Source: Clarkia xantiana subsp. parviflora (taxonomy: Eukaryota > Streptophyta > Magnoliopsida > Myrtales > Onagraceae). Taken from it: DNA of 64,000 bases. Below, piece after piece: positions 46,097-57,296 of the stretch (the stretch's first letter is position 1; every line of letters begins with the position of its first letter). Below the pieces are notes generated by a model. That model saw only the letters and a list, made by a program, of their open reading frames with translations, did no database searches and was not told where the DNA came from. The DNA is taken from the NCBI GenBank assembly GCA_036873135.1, contig JAPTYO010000002.1, positions 32,417,452 to 32,481,451 on the forward strand, read 5' to 3'. The position numbers and the translations under genes are program-made.

Positions 46097-47279
46097 GCTC
46101 CCACTCGCCGGAATGGGAGGGTGCCTGTTACTGTATTGTCGTCCAAATCTGCATCAACATTTCACTCCTTTGATCTAGTCCTTTGCTTCCGAATAGTTCA
46201 AACGAGGTTTGCGGTGCGACCGGCTGACACAACGGGCATCGTGCTACTCATCTGTTAGGAGTGTTGTGGCGCCCGCGGAACGTTGATTCCCTTTTCTCCA
46301 ATCAACCTATTATAAACAAAATTTATATAGTGTCGCGTTGTATCCTAGGTCACTGATAATTCTCCTTTTGCCTAGTTTCCTCATAGGAACACTTCTCCAA
46401 GGCATCCGTACAAGTATTCACAACCTTCAACTAATATCCGGTTGGTGGCCACCTTATTGAATACAAGAGTCGGTGAATTACATGTGAACTTGACCATCCC
46501 CATCGCTCATATCCTTAGTCAAACCCAACCGGTTTCCAAAGACGTGGTCACTGGGCCTTTTTGTTCAGCACTACGCTCGTACGCCGGGAAGCGAACATTG
46601 AGCCTGACCTTAGATATGAGTTATTAGTCCGTGAGGATACTTTTGGTGCCTCTTCATAAGGCTCCCGGGATCAATCAAACGCTCGAGGTGAAGAAGTTTG
46701 CGCCCGCCAGAATCACGAGGATTCTTTCCTAGCACAACCGAGTTGTGACCCCGTGGTCGAACGTGGCAGGCGTAGTATGAATCACGCGTCGATAGCATAC
46801 CTGAACGTTTAAGTTCAAAGGAATGGGATATGTCAAATCATGCTATCGCAGATTTTCATCTAACCCAGAATGTGGATTAATGACGAACAAAGTTCATCAC
46901 GGCGATCTGCAAAACGAAGATCATGTCGAGTTACTTCGACAGTAGATGATCGTTCAGCGTAATCAGGTTTATCCCCCTGATTCTTAGCCAGCCTTGCTTA
47001 GTAAAGGCCTCCCTCCACCGCAAGACGACTGTCCTTGTGTGACGAGGTAAGGACCACATTCGACATAGTTTTGGCAGAGGATTGCGTCCTCCTACGACTT
47101 AGTTTATAGACCAAAAATTTGATGTAATCAAAACATTACGACGTCGATTGATCATAAACTCAGTTTCAATTCTTTCACTTACAAAATATAACTTTCTAAT
47201 ATCAAAATGTTATCATAGATACATGCCACTTCTAAATCCTACGCAATCTAAGCAGTTTTACATGCTTTTCGAATATCTC

Positions 47280-48490
47280 CCTGCGTAGTGGTTTAGTTAA
47301 TGGGTCCGCAATCATGTTTTCAATGAACAAGTATTCCATAGTGATTATATTGTCTTCTACCATAGATTATCATAAAAATATTTCACATCAATGTGTTTGG
47401 TCCTACTATGGTATTTCAGATTCTTTACTGCCTCAACGGTTGCCTGACTGTCAGAGAACACCTTCACAGGTTTACTCCCGAAGTCACCATCAAGCAGCGT
47501 AGTAAGAAGCCTTTTCATCTAGACCGCTTCATGTACGTTCTTGGAGAGAGCTACGAATTCTGATTCCATCGTGGACAACGCGACACATGTTTGCTTCTTG
47601 CTCGTTCATGAAATGGCGGCATTAGCAAGGAGAAACACTCATCCTGTTGTGGACTTATGATCATCCGGATCGCCACCATGGTCGGCGTCACTGTAACCGG
47701 TCAATTCTAACTTCCCGCCCTCATAGCACAGTGCGTAGTCGACAGTACCTTTCAGATTACGAATTATTCGTTTTACAGCCTTTAAATGTTGATAGCCAGG
47801 ATCTGATTGGAAATGTGCTACAGATATCCGGACGTGTGCTTTGCCTGGCGTGCATCAAACTAACGACCATGCTTAAATACTCTGCACCCTTCATCTATTC
47901 ACGCTCTGCCAGGTTCTTGGGGACGTCACGTTTTGACAGTGCGCACCCAAACACCACTGGCGTATCCACGGGTTTGGCATCTTGTGATCTGAATATTTTC
48001 AACAGTTTGTTGGTATAAGCTTCTTGAGACAGACACAATTTCCGGGTAGCCCGATCTCTAGAAATTTTAATGCCTAAGATGTACGTGGCCTCTCCCATGT
48101 GCTTCATCTAAAATACAGACGCCAACCATGACTTTGACTTGTTCATAAAACTCACATCGTTTGCGGCAATGAGTATGTCGTCCACGTATAAAGTTAAGAT
48201 GACATACTTAGACCCGGGGGTCTTATAATACACGCACGGATCCTCGTGAAGATTCACGAATCCGTCTCCTACGATTTCCTCGTGGAATCTGCTGTACCAT
48301 TGCCGAGATGACTGTTTAAGACTGTAGATGGACCTTTGGAGTTTACAAACTTTACGTTCGTTACTAGGAGTAATGAAACCATCCGGTTGCTCCATGTAGA
48401 TCTCTTCCTCCAGGTTTCCGTGGAGAAATGCGGTCTTAACATCCATTTGGTGTAGCTCGAGATCGAGTCTTGCGACCAGGACCATCACTG
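47280..48490 (-). pseudogene. RNase H and RT of copia copy B
   Basis: The minus frame 48108-48488 has LHQMDVKTAFLHGNLEEEIY, SIYSLKQSSRQWYSRF and YVDDILIAAND with both catalytic Asp. 47895-48107 continues with EATYILGIKISRDRATRKLC. The RNase H part down to about 47280 is interrupted by stops. The N-terminal half of RT upstream of 48488 is in broken frames to about 48780. Confidence 0.88.
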
Positions 48491-49539
48491 GCCCTAACCG
48501 TGGTTTTACGCACAGTTAGTGAGTTTTTTTTTTTGTCAAAGTCAACTCCGTTAAATGGGTATATCCTTTCGCATCAAGTCGGGTTTTGTTATACCTGACC
48601 TTTTCCATCAGCGGTGAGCCTCTTTTCAGGACTCACTGTATCCTTGTGCCCCTGTGGTTAGCAGGTAAATCAACTATAGACTATAATGGCTTTTATTTAA
48701 GGGGATCTCTCTCTTTTATTATTTTCCTCCATTCTTTACTTGAGGTCTTTACAATGCTTGCCAACAGTTGTTAGAGCGAGTTTTTCACCTTACTCGATGA
48801 GATACTTCTTGGAGAAGTTCGATGCCTCTGACTTTCGTCTAGGCTTGGTTAATCCCATCTAGAGTCTGATCATTTCTCCCACTCGGAATAATGCTTCTTA
48901 TCGTAACATAATTTCTATTGGGAACAATTCTCCCACTCAAAATAATACTTCTTATTGGAGCATCATTTCCTTTGGGAACAAGAGCAGTGCTTGAACCTTG
49001 ACCATCAACTTTCCTTTGACAACCTCTTGGTCTCGGGGTTTTACTTCCGAGATGAATTCCTTGATAACTAGGATCTAAAACCAAGTTTGGTCGGATCACT
49101 CCCACTGGAAACAATGGGTATCACTCCCACTGGAAAAAATGGGTAGTAGAGGCAGTTGTGGCTTTCCTGGGTCAGCAATATCACAATTAGGTTCAACTTG
49201 ATTCGTCTCTGCGGCAACAGTGATCTCGTGTGGTAGGGTTTATTCCTCCCACTGGATTTACTATGAAAATGTTTCCATTATCATTTACCATGTCATTCAC
49301 TTGAGTTGCCGGTTCAAATCTCTCCCACTAGAATTAAGTGGAATTTGATTGTCAGTGATATCCTGCTCCGTTTTGATCATGACTACTTAGATTTAAACTG
49401 TACATGCATTTGGAATATTCGCCCTCAAGAGATGTAATGTCTTCATGTTCGATCACGGAACCATTTTCAAAAGCTTTAAACATGCATTTTCTAAGAGTAG
49501 TTATCATGCTCCTGTCATAAATGCGTGTTTAGTGCGCAA

Positions 49540-50480
49540 TTTAATGTTGCAAGATGATATGATTTAACTCGTTATCATTCTTTAGCTTTTATGGCGACGT
49601 GTCTTACCGATTGTATTGGAACACAGTTTACATACATGTGAGTCATATTTTTCATCCCTTAGGGAACACCTGATAGAGTAACTCTAACATTATGTTCTTT
49701 AACTGTGCTTCTTGAAGTGTGTTTTAATTATTTTGAATGCCTAGCATGACTTATCGTTCAAGGCTTACGGAAGGAGAATCGTTTAACCGATATCGTCCTA
49801 CTTCGTTTGCAAACTTATCTCAGAGATTTTATCCCATCTCCGAACTGAGCATTTTGGGTTTTCACCCTATGCGCCAACTGATACTTTTACAAGGTCGTGG
49901 TAGTTTCGAAGCCTACTTTGTACCGATGTAAATGTTATCAATAAGTTGTTTTCGAAGGAACGCAAACGAAAATTTAGCACCTAATCATTCAAACACTTCA
50001 TTATTAAACTCATATATTGAAATGATGTGTTCCGTCTTTCGAGGTCCACTTGCGCGAGGCGCACTTTACCGAAGTTTTAACCCTTTGGTTAAGTCGTTTC
50101 ATTTCTGAATTTAATTTAATCCAATCGGTTTCGAACATGATCATCATTACATATTATTTCATTCAATGGAGTACTTAATAATAAAATAAGATTTATAATC
50201 AATATATATATGCAATGCATTAAACAGCAATCAAAAGGATCGAATAGCTTGAGAAATGGGTAATCGATACTTTGTCCAAGCATTTGTCACATGCTCAAAA
50301 TGAAGTGTTTCCAATATTTCAAGGAACATTATTATCATTAAGTATCTTAAACTGAAAATTAAGAAGAGGTTCATTCAGCAAATAAAGATAAAGTCTTTCA
50401 TTCAATCTTTATGTTTTCGGGGCAAGCTCCTCAGGTTTGTCCTTGTTCTCCTTCTCGTTTCTGTAATCCAAAAGGGTAAA
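49540..50480. other. Replacement segment in copia copy B (no integrase)
   Basis: In copy A the corresponding position holds integrase and protease. Here no DDE or D-S-G motif could be read on either strand. Small open frames (for example 49737-49931) match nothing known to me. Confidence 0.5.
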
Positions 50481-50532
50481 TTTGAATTACTTTCGAGTGA
50501 GAAGAGTCCTTGAAGAACTTATGAGGTTATCA

Positions 50533-51159
50533 TTATTCTTCAGCACGTACCTTGGGAGGATTGCTACAAGTCATAGGAAGGTGCCGTTTCACGAGTTGAC
50601 TGGCATGGGTAAGGTGCATTTTCATGCTATTCCAAGAATCAGGCAAGAATCGAATAACGCATTGGACCTTTTGTTCGTCGGTCAGGATTTCTTCTGCCTC
50701 CTTGAGTTCAGCGAGCATGTTATACATGTGTCTAATATGCTCCTTCATTTTGTGCTTGGGATTCATCTTGTACGAGTCTAAAGTGATGTGTAATGACCAC
50801 TTCTGGGTTGTGGTGTAAACACCAAACCCTGCCTTAAGACCGTCCCAAAGGTCTTTGGCAGACTCATAGTGATCATATCCATAGAGTATGTCATCCTCAA
50901 GCAGTGACAGCAAGGCGAAACGAATCTCCTGGTCGTTTGCATCCCATTCATCATGGAATTTCTTCAGATCGGCCGTGAGGTCTCCCTCTGGCCTGACTTT
51001 TTTTGAAGTCAAATGCTCCAAACATCTCATTTCAGTAATTACCATCCTCGCGCGCTTATTCCAGATCTTATAATTGTTGCTGTTCAATCTCACTCCCTTA
51101 TTCATTTGGGAGATAACATTGCTGATCGCAACCATTGATACTAACACATTGATAATCAT
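50533..51159 (-). CDS. Gag-like protein of copia copy B
   Basis: A 208-codon frame, unusually intact for this element. It is a UBN2-type copia gag: NYKIWNKRARMVITEM, then DEWDANDQEIRFALLSLLED, SAKDLWDGLKAGFG, LDSYKMNPKHKMKEHIRHMY, and QCVIRFLPDSWNSMKMHLTH. No zinc knuckle is present in the frame. The end CCCAAG|GTACGTGC looks like a splice donor, with an acceptor-like TTACAG near 50465, so a spliced gag transcript is possible. It differs from the copy A gag in nearly every segment, although the flanking leader is shared. Confidence 0.75.
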   Translation of the reverse strand: MIINVLVSMVAISNVISQMNKGVRLNSNNYKIWNKRARMVITEMRCLEHLTSKKVRPEGDLTADLKKFHDEWDANDQEIRFALLSLLEDDILYGYDHYESAKDLWDGLKAGFGVYTTTQKWSLHITLDSYKMNPKHKMKEHIRHMYNMLAELKEAEEILTDEQKVQCVIRFLPDSWNSMKMHLTHASQLVKRHLPMTCSNPPKVRAEE

Positions 51160-51715
51160 GCATAATCAGGGAGACAATAACATTTTGAGAAATAATTGCA
51201 TACATCAAATATCTAGAAGATGGAATTCGACAAATAATGATTCCTCAGTCATCTAAACCAACCGACCACCAGTAAACCAATGGAAGATGGCTGTGAAAGA
51301 GTTCACATTATCGTCGTATTCCATCCAATAGATCAGTCTTTTAAAACGGTTTTAATCGCAAATTGCCGGAACGGGAATTTTAAAACAAGCATACCCGATC
51401 TTGGCTTTCCCAATGCCCTTTTATTTTGGAAAAATATTCTGATGAATTCACTCATGCATATATAATTCTACTATCAACATAAATTATCATACGCCAGTAA
51501 CATTCATCACATAAACCACACTCATGCTTACGCGTCATGCGTCTAATGTTCCGAGGAACTAATGCTTGCATACATAATTCTACTTCCAAGTAAATTATAA
51601 AATGCAACTACATCCTCAACATTCTAGCATACGTGTCAAACATGTAACATTCACATCCATCTTACACATTTGGCGACTGGTTTTCGATTTTAAAATAATT
51701 TTAAACATTAGGGGC

Positions 51716-52275
51716 TTATTAGGGGGCAATGAACCACCTACGTCCAATATATGTATGATACACCATCAACATGCTACAACAACCGACATATAAATGGTAT
51801 TATGTCTACAACAAAAGCGTCATACTTACCATGCGTCACAACGAACAACCTATATGGGGTCCAACATATTATGTCTCAAACGACTATTTCGCCTACTTCG
51901 GGGACATTATCACACCTATGAGATACAAAGGGTTAGTCCCTACATCCACTATATGCTTACTTCGGGGGCAATGACGAAAATGGTTGAATCCCTACGTCTA
52001 TGACTATACACATACTTCGGGAACAACGACAAAAGGATTATCCATATGTCTACAATTACAACGCCTACTTCGGGGGTAATACAATATCATTATTATACGA
52101 CAAGCAAAAATGAGTATATCTCATATTTATGATGCTAACGCCTACTTCGGGGGCCAAATGTTTATTTTTTGATCTTATGATCACATGTTATACAAAGGTG
52201 TATCGCACGACGTCATCGACACAAGGCTAAATACCTCACGTCTAACTTATCAACAAGCCTATTTCGGGGGCAAAT
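51716..52275 (+). repeat. Repeated polypurine-like motif CTACTTCGGGGGCAA
   Basis: The word (C)TTCGGGGGCAA or variants occurs near 51722, 51896, 51960, 52015, 52075, 52147 and 52263. The spacing is irregular, 50-170 bp. It resembles the polypurine tract directly before the LTR (GGGGGGCAAA at 54236). Confidence 0.65.
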
Positions 52276-52677
52276 ACTTATACGGCAAATTTTATGAACT
52301 ATAAATTCATATACATGCGTATTACACGACGCCATCGACGCGAGACTCAACACCCCGCGTCTACATTTAACAAGCTCATATCAAGGGAAAATATCGATAC
52401 ATCGACAACATGATTTCAAGGCAAATACGAGAAAACCAATTCAAAAGACAACACGAGCAAAAATATAAACATATTTGCTCGAAAGGACACACAATTTTCA
52501 GCCGAGGTATTTACTTGAAAAACCGACATAAAGGTAACACCTTTCCTATGATCATGTTATAATTCGAGCAAATTTGACATAACAATATATTGCAAGTATC
52601 GTTTCGATCAATTTAAGGATAGGAAACGAGCAAAAGGGTGAAAGAGTGGACCTTAAAAATCGGGATTGAATGTGCAA

Positions 52678-53367
52678 TCAACCCGAAAAAACCGAGCTAA
52701 ACCAGCCCGGTCCGAAGCAAACCGGTTCAAGTTTAACCGGAAGAGGGCTCGCCGGAAATCTGATCCTCCGCCCAATGAAGCCGCCGATATCGCCTAGTCG
52801 ATTCCGAGCCGCCACGATCGCCACTGGAATCTGACCTCCGCTGTTGGTTGTCCCCGTAAAAAACAAACCCCCACCACTGAAGAGTACACCGCCGTGACGA
52901 GAAGAAGTCGCCGGTGCTGGTCCTTTGATAATCGAGGCTGCGGTCACCACCGCGAGACCACCCTCGACCTTCCCTCGCACTCGTCGGCCTCCTTCCTAGG
53001 GAATGAAGCCGCTGCGACCACCCCAAGCCGCCCTCCGGAGAGCCTCGAATAAGAGCCGCCACGAGCCGGTTACGATGCGAACCGTTGCCGCCGGTGAGCC
53101 GGAATCAATCCGAACCAAGGCTTGATCAAACCAAAATCGAACCAATTCAAGTGCCAAAACCCGATCCCATGATAGTTTCTTGTATTCCAAGTAAGTGAAA
53201 TGAGGTATGACAAAAACCTTTCTTCTTGAGCAAGATAGTGATTTTGGTGACGAAAGTAGACAACTTTGATGATGGTGGCTATAGTGATTTGAAAAATAAG
53301 CACCCTTTATAAAGGAGTTTGCTTTAGGGTTTCTTAAAGGAGACATAATCTCCACCATTGATTTCAA
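52678..53367 (-). other. Antisense open frames in second Tat element
   Basis: Two overlapping minus frames (52996-53367, 123 codons; 52733-53062, 109 codons), GC-rich in the distal half, translate into Ser/Gly/Arg-rich sequence. I recognise no domain. They lie in the interval between pol and the 3' LTR, antisense to the element, where Tat elements are known to carry extra frames. They could also be chance. Confidence 0.35.
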
Positions 53368-53499
53368 AAAGTAAAATCTAAGGGCTAATGAAAAAAGCTC
53401 TACTTTTTAATTATTTACTTATAATATAACATGCTTAGGCATATATATGCTTACACTTTACATATATACACTTAGTTGCATTAATATTGATACATTATT

Positions 53500-53790
53500 A
53501 CATATCCATACATGAGACCACTATATACATATATGCACTCATATGCATTGCTACTAGTGTTTAACCAACACTTAGTAATTTTTCAATGGTCATTACATAA
53601 ATGCACCCATATGCATTACTATTAGGTGTTTGTCCAACACTTAGAATTTTTCATGGATCATTATTTACATACATCCATAAGCATGGCCACTGGTGTTGTC
53701 CCGACAGTTAGAATTATTCCACGGTCTTTTGTATACACTCACATACATCAATATTAGTGTTTCCCAACACTTAGAAAATTGTTGCATAAC
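53500..53790 (+). repeat. Degenerate tandem array, about 65-75 bp
   Basis: Four diverged units share TGCATTACTATTAG, GTGTTTGTCCAACACTTAGAA and TTTTTCATGGTCATTA. The array sits between the antisense frames and the 3' LTR. Confidence 0.65.
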
Positions 53791-54245
53791 AATAGACACA
53801 CATGCATGTATTGCGTCAAATGTTATTATCTTATTACACGCACATGAGTACACTCCTCAGAATTGAATGATTAATAGACGCACACCCACAATTTATATAA
53901 ACATATTTTTTACTAAGTGTTTCACACACATATATGATAGCATTGCATACACACATATGTCGCACACTGCACTATATTACATACATGGACACATACACTT
54001 ACATTGAATATGATATTACACATGTGACTTACCCAGCACTTGTGTATATTTTTGTATCTATGATTTTGATGAATGGCACAGATTGACATCCCTGCAAGAA
54101 AAGGGACAGACGTTGAGCCATACGAATCGACAAAGACAAACTCAAAAAAGAGGTAATGTATCGCATGAGGTCCCAATTTGGGTATAAAACATGTAAAAAA
54201 TAGAGTCAAGGAAGGGTTTTACCATTACTTGAATCGGGGGGCAAA

Positions 54246-54894
54246 TGATGGATATACACCCAATTGGACCTCGACTAGGTTTGCCTTAGTCGCACCGTCG
54301 ACCCTAGTCACAGTTATAAATCGAAACATAGACAAACGGACAACGGACCAAAACCGCACTAGTCCACCTTCTAAGGCCCCCGGCCGGATTAAGTCCAGTC
54401 GAAGGGGTGCCTTCGACCAGACTAGTCTGGTCAAAGGCCTTTGACCGGACTTGTCCGGCCAAACGGGCCGACGCGCTCCAGCAGTCGGCCCCCTACGTAC
54501 GGGTAACGCACCTTCAACGTGCACACACCCGACGTACGTATATCCGACCTACAGACATCCCCATTTTCACTATTCTATATAGAATATTCCGCGGACCCTA
54601 CGACATCTTTGTGGGCCCCTCGTGGCCAAACCTACAAACTCTATAAATAGGACCTCGCATTCTTCATTTGAAGGTAATATGCAACTTGATAGCTTTGACT
54701 TCTCTCTAGATTTTATCTCTCTAAAACCGAGCACTTACTTAAGCATTAGAGAGGGTTCTCTAAACACCCCATCCCCCCTCTCCGGCGCAATCCTTTGTGT
54801 AGGTTTCGAGGAAAGGAGCGAAGGAAGAGCACGATCCCGGAATAAGGCTCAAAGACACTTACATAGGGCGATCATCGACGCACGTGTTCCATCA
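54246..54894 (+). repeat. 3' LTR of second Tat-like element
   Basis: Begins TGATGGATATACACCC and ends GTGTTCCATCA. It has a TATA motif TATAAATAG (54642-54650) and an R/U5 block with AAGCATTAGAGAGGG and CAATCCTTTGTGTAGG, which resembles the R/U5 of the other two Tat LTRs in the window. Confidence 0.75.
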
Positions 54895-55247
54895 GTCACA
54901 ACCTGACAAATGGAGCCTTTGGTGTTCAGCCTTCGTGAGTAACAAGCGACAATCAGGACCTGAAGTCAACTTTTTGAGAGTCACAACCCGACGAATAGAG
55001 CCTTTGGTGTTTAGCCTTCGCGAGTCACAACCGACAATCAGGACCTGAAGTTTTTTAGCTTTTTGAGAGTCACAACCCATAAAACGGAGCCTTTGGTGTT
55101 GAGCATTCGTAAGTCACAACCGACAATCATGATCTGTAGTTTTCTAGCCTTCTGAGAGTCACCCCCAACTATGAACGGAGCCTTGGTGTTCAGCCTCCGC
55201 AAGTTACCACCGATGATCGGGATCTGTAGTTTTCCATATTTTTTAGA
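54895..55247 (+). repeat. 85-90-bp tandem array, four units
   Basis: Unit starts at 54895, 54980, 55069 and 55158 share GTCACAACC, GGAGCCTTTGGTGTT, and ACAATCAGGACCTGAAG. It lies directly before sequence that looks like the end of another gypsy element (a purine tract near 55385). Confidence 0.85.
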
Positions 55248-55763
55248 GTCACAACCAGAATAAGCACATGAGCCGCCTTAAAGATTTGAAGACTCATATG
55301 AAGACACACTTCTCATCCAAAATTCGGTGTTTTCTTGCCTTTGGGAAAACCATCTCGAACGTGTTCTACAAGAATCCGTCCAAAGAGGGGCAAACTATAA
55401 ACACCTAATTTTGGACCACACTCGACACGTGTGGCATATGGCGCGCAAAATGAGGAAATGTCAAAATATGGCAAGTCGAGAATCTTTCAGGAATGCTCCA
55501 ACGTATATTAGGACATTATATGTATTTATTATTAAGAATAAATCAGTGATATTTATTTTCTTATTATATTAGAATATTTAGCATTTATTTGGAGAATAAA
55601 TCAGTGTAAATTACTGCTTAATTAGTATAAATAGGGGGTACCTATTACAATGTAATGGAAGACACAACAGAAAATCAACAATAAAAAATTAATTTTTCTC
55701 CTCAAAATTCGTGCATTGCTTGCTGTCTTCTTCCCTGAGTCGTAGTCACCATCGGCTTAGCAT

Positions 55764-56849
55764 TAGGGCTGGGCATAAAAACCGGTTCGGGCGAACCGAA
55801 CCGGAACCAAACCGGAACCGAACCAATACAAACCGGTTCTGACTGAACCGGTTCTTAAATGGTTCGGTTTTGTTAAGGAATATATGGAGCGGTTTTCAAC
55901 TGGTTCAAAACAGGTTCCGAACCGGTTTTGAACCAGTTTTTCAGAACCACTTTTATTACATAAAACCTAAATTGTTAAATAGTAACACACTCTTGCATCT
56001 TTTTTTTTGTTGGTAGATTAAAGGGCTATAAACAAGCCGAGTATCCGACAAGCTCGACTCGACTCAGTTTACTCGAGCTCGAACTCGACCGAGCCTTAAT
56101 TTTTCAAGCTCGAGCTCAACTCGGTGCCATACTTGACATGTTCGAGTTCGGCTCGATAAGGTTAAAAATTCAATTAAATAATAAATGGTGCATCTTAGCT
56201 CGAGGTCGAACTCTTCCTCGACTCAATATATACATATATATTATTATTACGTAAAACTCGAAAAACTCAAACTCGAACTCGACTCGAATATGCAAAACAA
56301 AAAAACTCGATTAGGCTCGCGAGCCTCTCGAGTCGAGTACAAGTGAACTCGAACTCGACTCGGTATCAAAAAAAGTTCAACTCGACTCGAAATTTAGCGA
56401 GTCGAATTTGAATATCGACCAAGCCGATCTCGAGAAGCTCACGAGTAGCTTGAATCGTTTACACCCATAGGGTAGATCCTTCACTATTTGGGTTAGGTTC
56501 ATATTGGATATATAGGCGGTCGTAGCAGATTTGTTTACTTATATATAGTTATTATATATTATGTTAGCTCATATCAGTTCTACAGTCAATTGATTTTAGT
56601 TTTGAACTCGAAACTTAACTTAGGAATAGTTCTATATTGGCCGTATATTTTGAATTTTAGTAAAAAAAAATGAAAAAAAGGTTCAAAACCGGTTCGAACC
56701 GGTTCAAAACCGGTTCTCCTATGGTTCGGTTATAGGACCTAAAATCTGGTTCGGTTTTTACCTGGTATAGAAAACCAACTGAACCTAAAATCTGGTTCTG
56801 GTTCGGTTCTGAACCGGTTCGGCCAAAAACCGAACCATGCCCAGCCCTA
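55764..56849. mobile_element. hAT-type element (TAGGGCTGGGCAT family) with nested MITE
   Basis: Ends TAGGGCTGGGCATAAAAACCG and, inverted, TAGGGCTGGGCATGGTTCGG. Perfect 8-bp duplication CTTAGCAT (55756-55763 and 56850-56857). The arms are rich in GAACCGGTT. About 460 bp of the length is a second element inserted inside it (56019-56469). Confidence 0.95.
56019..56469. mobile_element. GAGCTCGAG-rich hAT-type MITE, copy 2, nested
   Basis: 451 bp, inverted ends TAAAGGGCTATAAAC and, inverted, TATGGGTGTAAACG. Flanks TGGTAGAT (56011-56018) and GGGTAGAT (56470-56477), 7 of 8 identical. The body consists of CTCGAGCTCGA variants, as at 28182-28711. Confidence 0.85.
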
Positions 56850-57296
56850 CTTAGCATGTAGCATCTCTCTCTATCTCTCTTTATTTATATAAATGTTTTT
56901 TTTTTCACATATTGATGTTATTTAAATAAGATTAGGTTAATTCAGTAACAATAATGTATGTGAATTATATATTATTATGTTGTACATTAATTTAAGTATG
57001 TTTGATAATTGATAATAGTTTTAGGTTTTATTTGTTGGTTTATACTCTGATAGTTTTTCTTAGTGATGTAATTTAATCTTATAATTTATGTTTTAACTAA
57101 TATGAAGTCATAGATACTTAAACTATAAAATTGGCAAATGTTTGAATTGAGCTAAATGATATGATTAATTCCATATGTCTTAATTCGTAACAGAACCCCT
57201 GAATCTGAATTTCTTTTCGTAGACCGATCTTAGACCTAGGTTTAATTCATATTTTACCTATGAAAGTTAGGTTTCTAGTTAGCCTTATAATTAACT

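Larger units (their letters stand above)
45496..51715 (-). mobile_element. Ty1/copia family 1 copy B, truncated, integrase missing
   Basis: The left LTR (45496-46096), polypurine tract, RNase H, RT and linker all match copy A in order. At about 49500 the similarity stops: the integrase and protease expected there are missing and about 1 kb of unrelated sequence takes their place. A gag (50533-51159) unlike that of copy A follows, then the shared leader (51155-51715). The leader ends abruptly at about 51715, so PBS and 5' LTR are lost. The 5 bases before the left LTR are ATTGG, with no partner. Confidence 0.9.
51716..54894 (+). mobile_element. 3' end of a second Tat-like Ty3/gypsy element
   Basis: Ends in an LTR (54246-54894) preceded by GAATCGGGGGGCAAA. 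Upstream lie repeated purine-rich CTTCGGGGGCAA words (51716-52270), antisense open frames (52678-53367) and a degenerate tandem array (53500-53790). No pol domain is present; the 5' part is lost at the junction with copia copy B at about 51715. Confidence 0.7.
55396..57296 (+). repeat. LTR-like sequence of a further gypsy element
   Basis: A purine-rich GAGGGGCAAAC precedes TATAAACACCTAATTTTGG. A TATA box (TATAAATAGGGGG near 55628), a polyadenylation-like AATAAAAAATT near 55680, and at the far end GTGGCGACTCTTT (57299-57311) follow. The last resembles the arginine-tRNA-type primer site after the 5' LTR of Ogre-like elements. Without the nested hAT element it is about 0.8 kb. No second LTR is present, so both edges are inferred. 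Confidence 0.4.
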
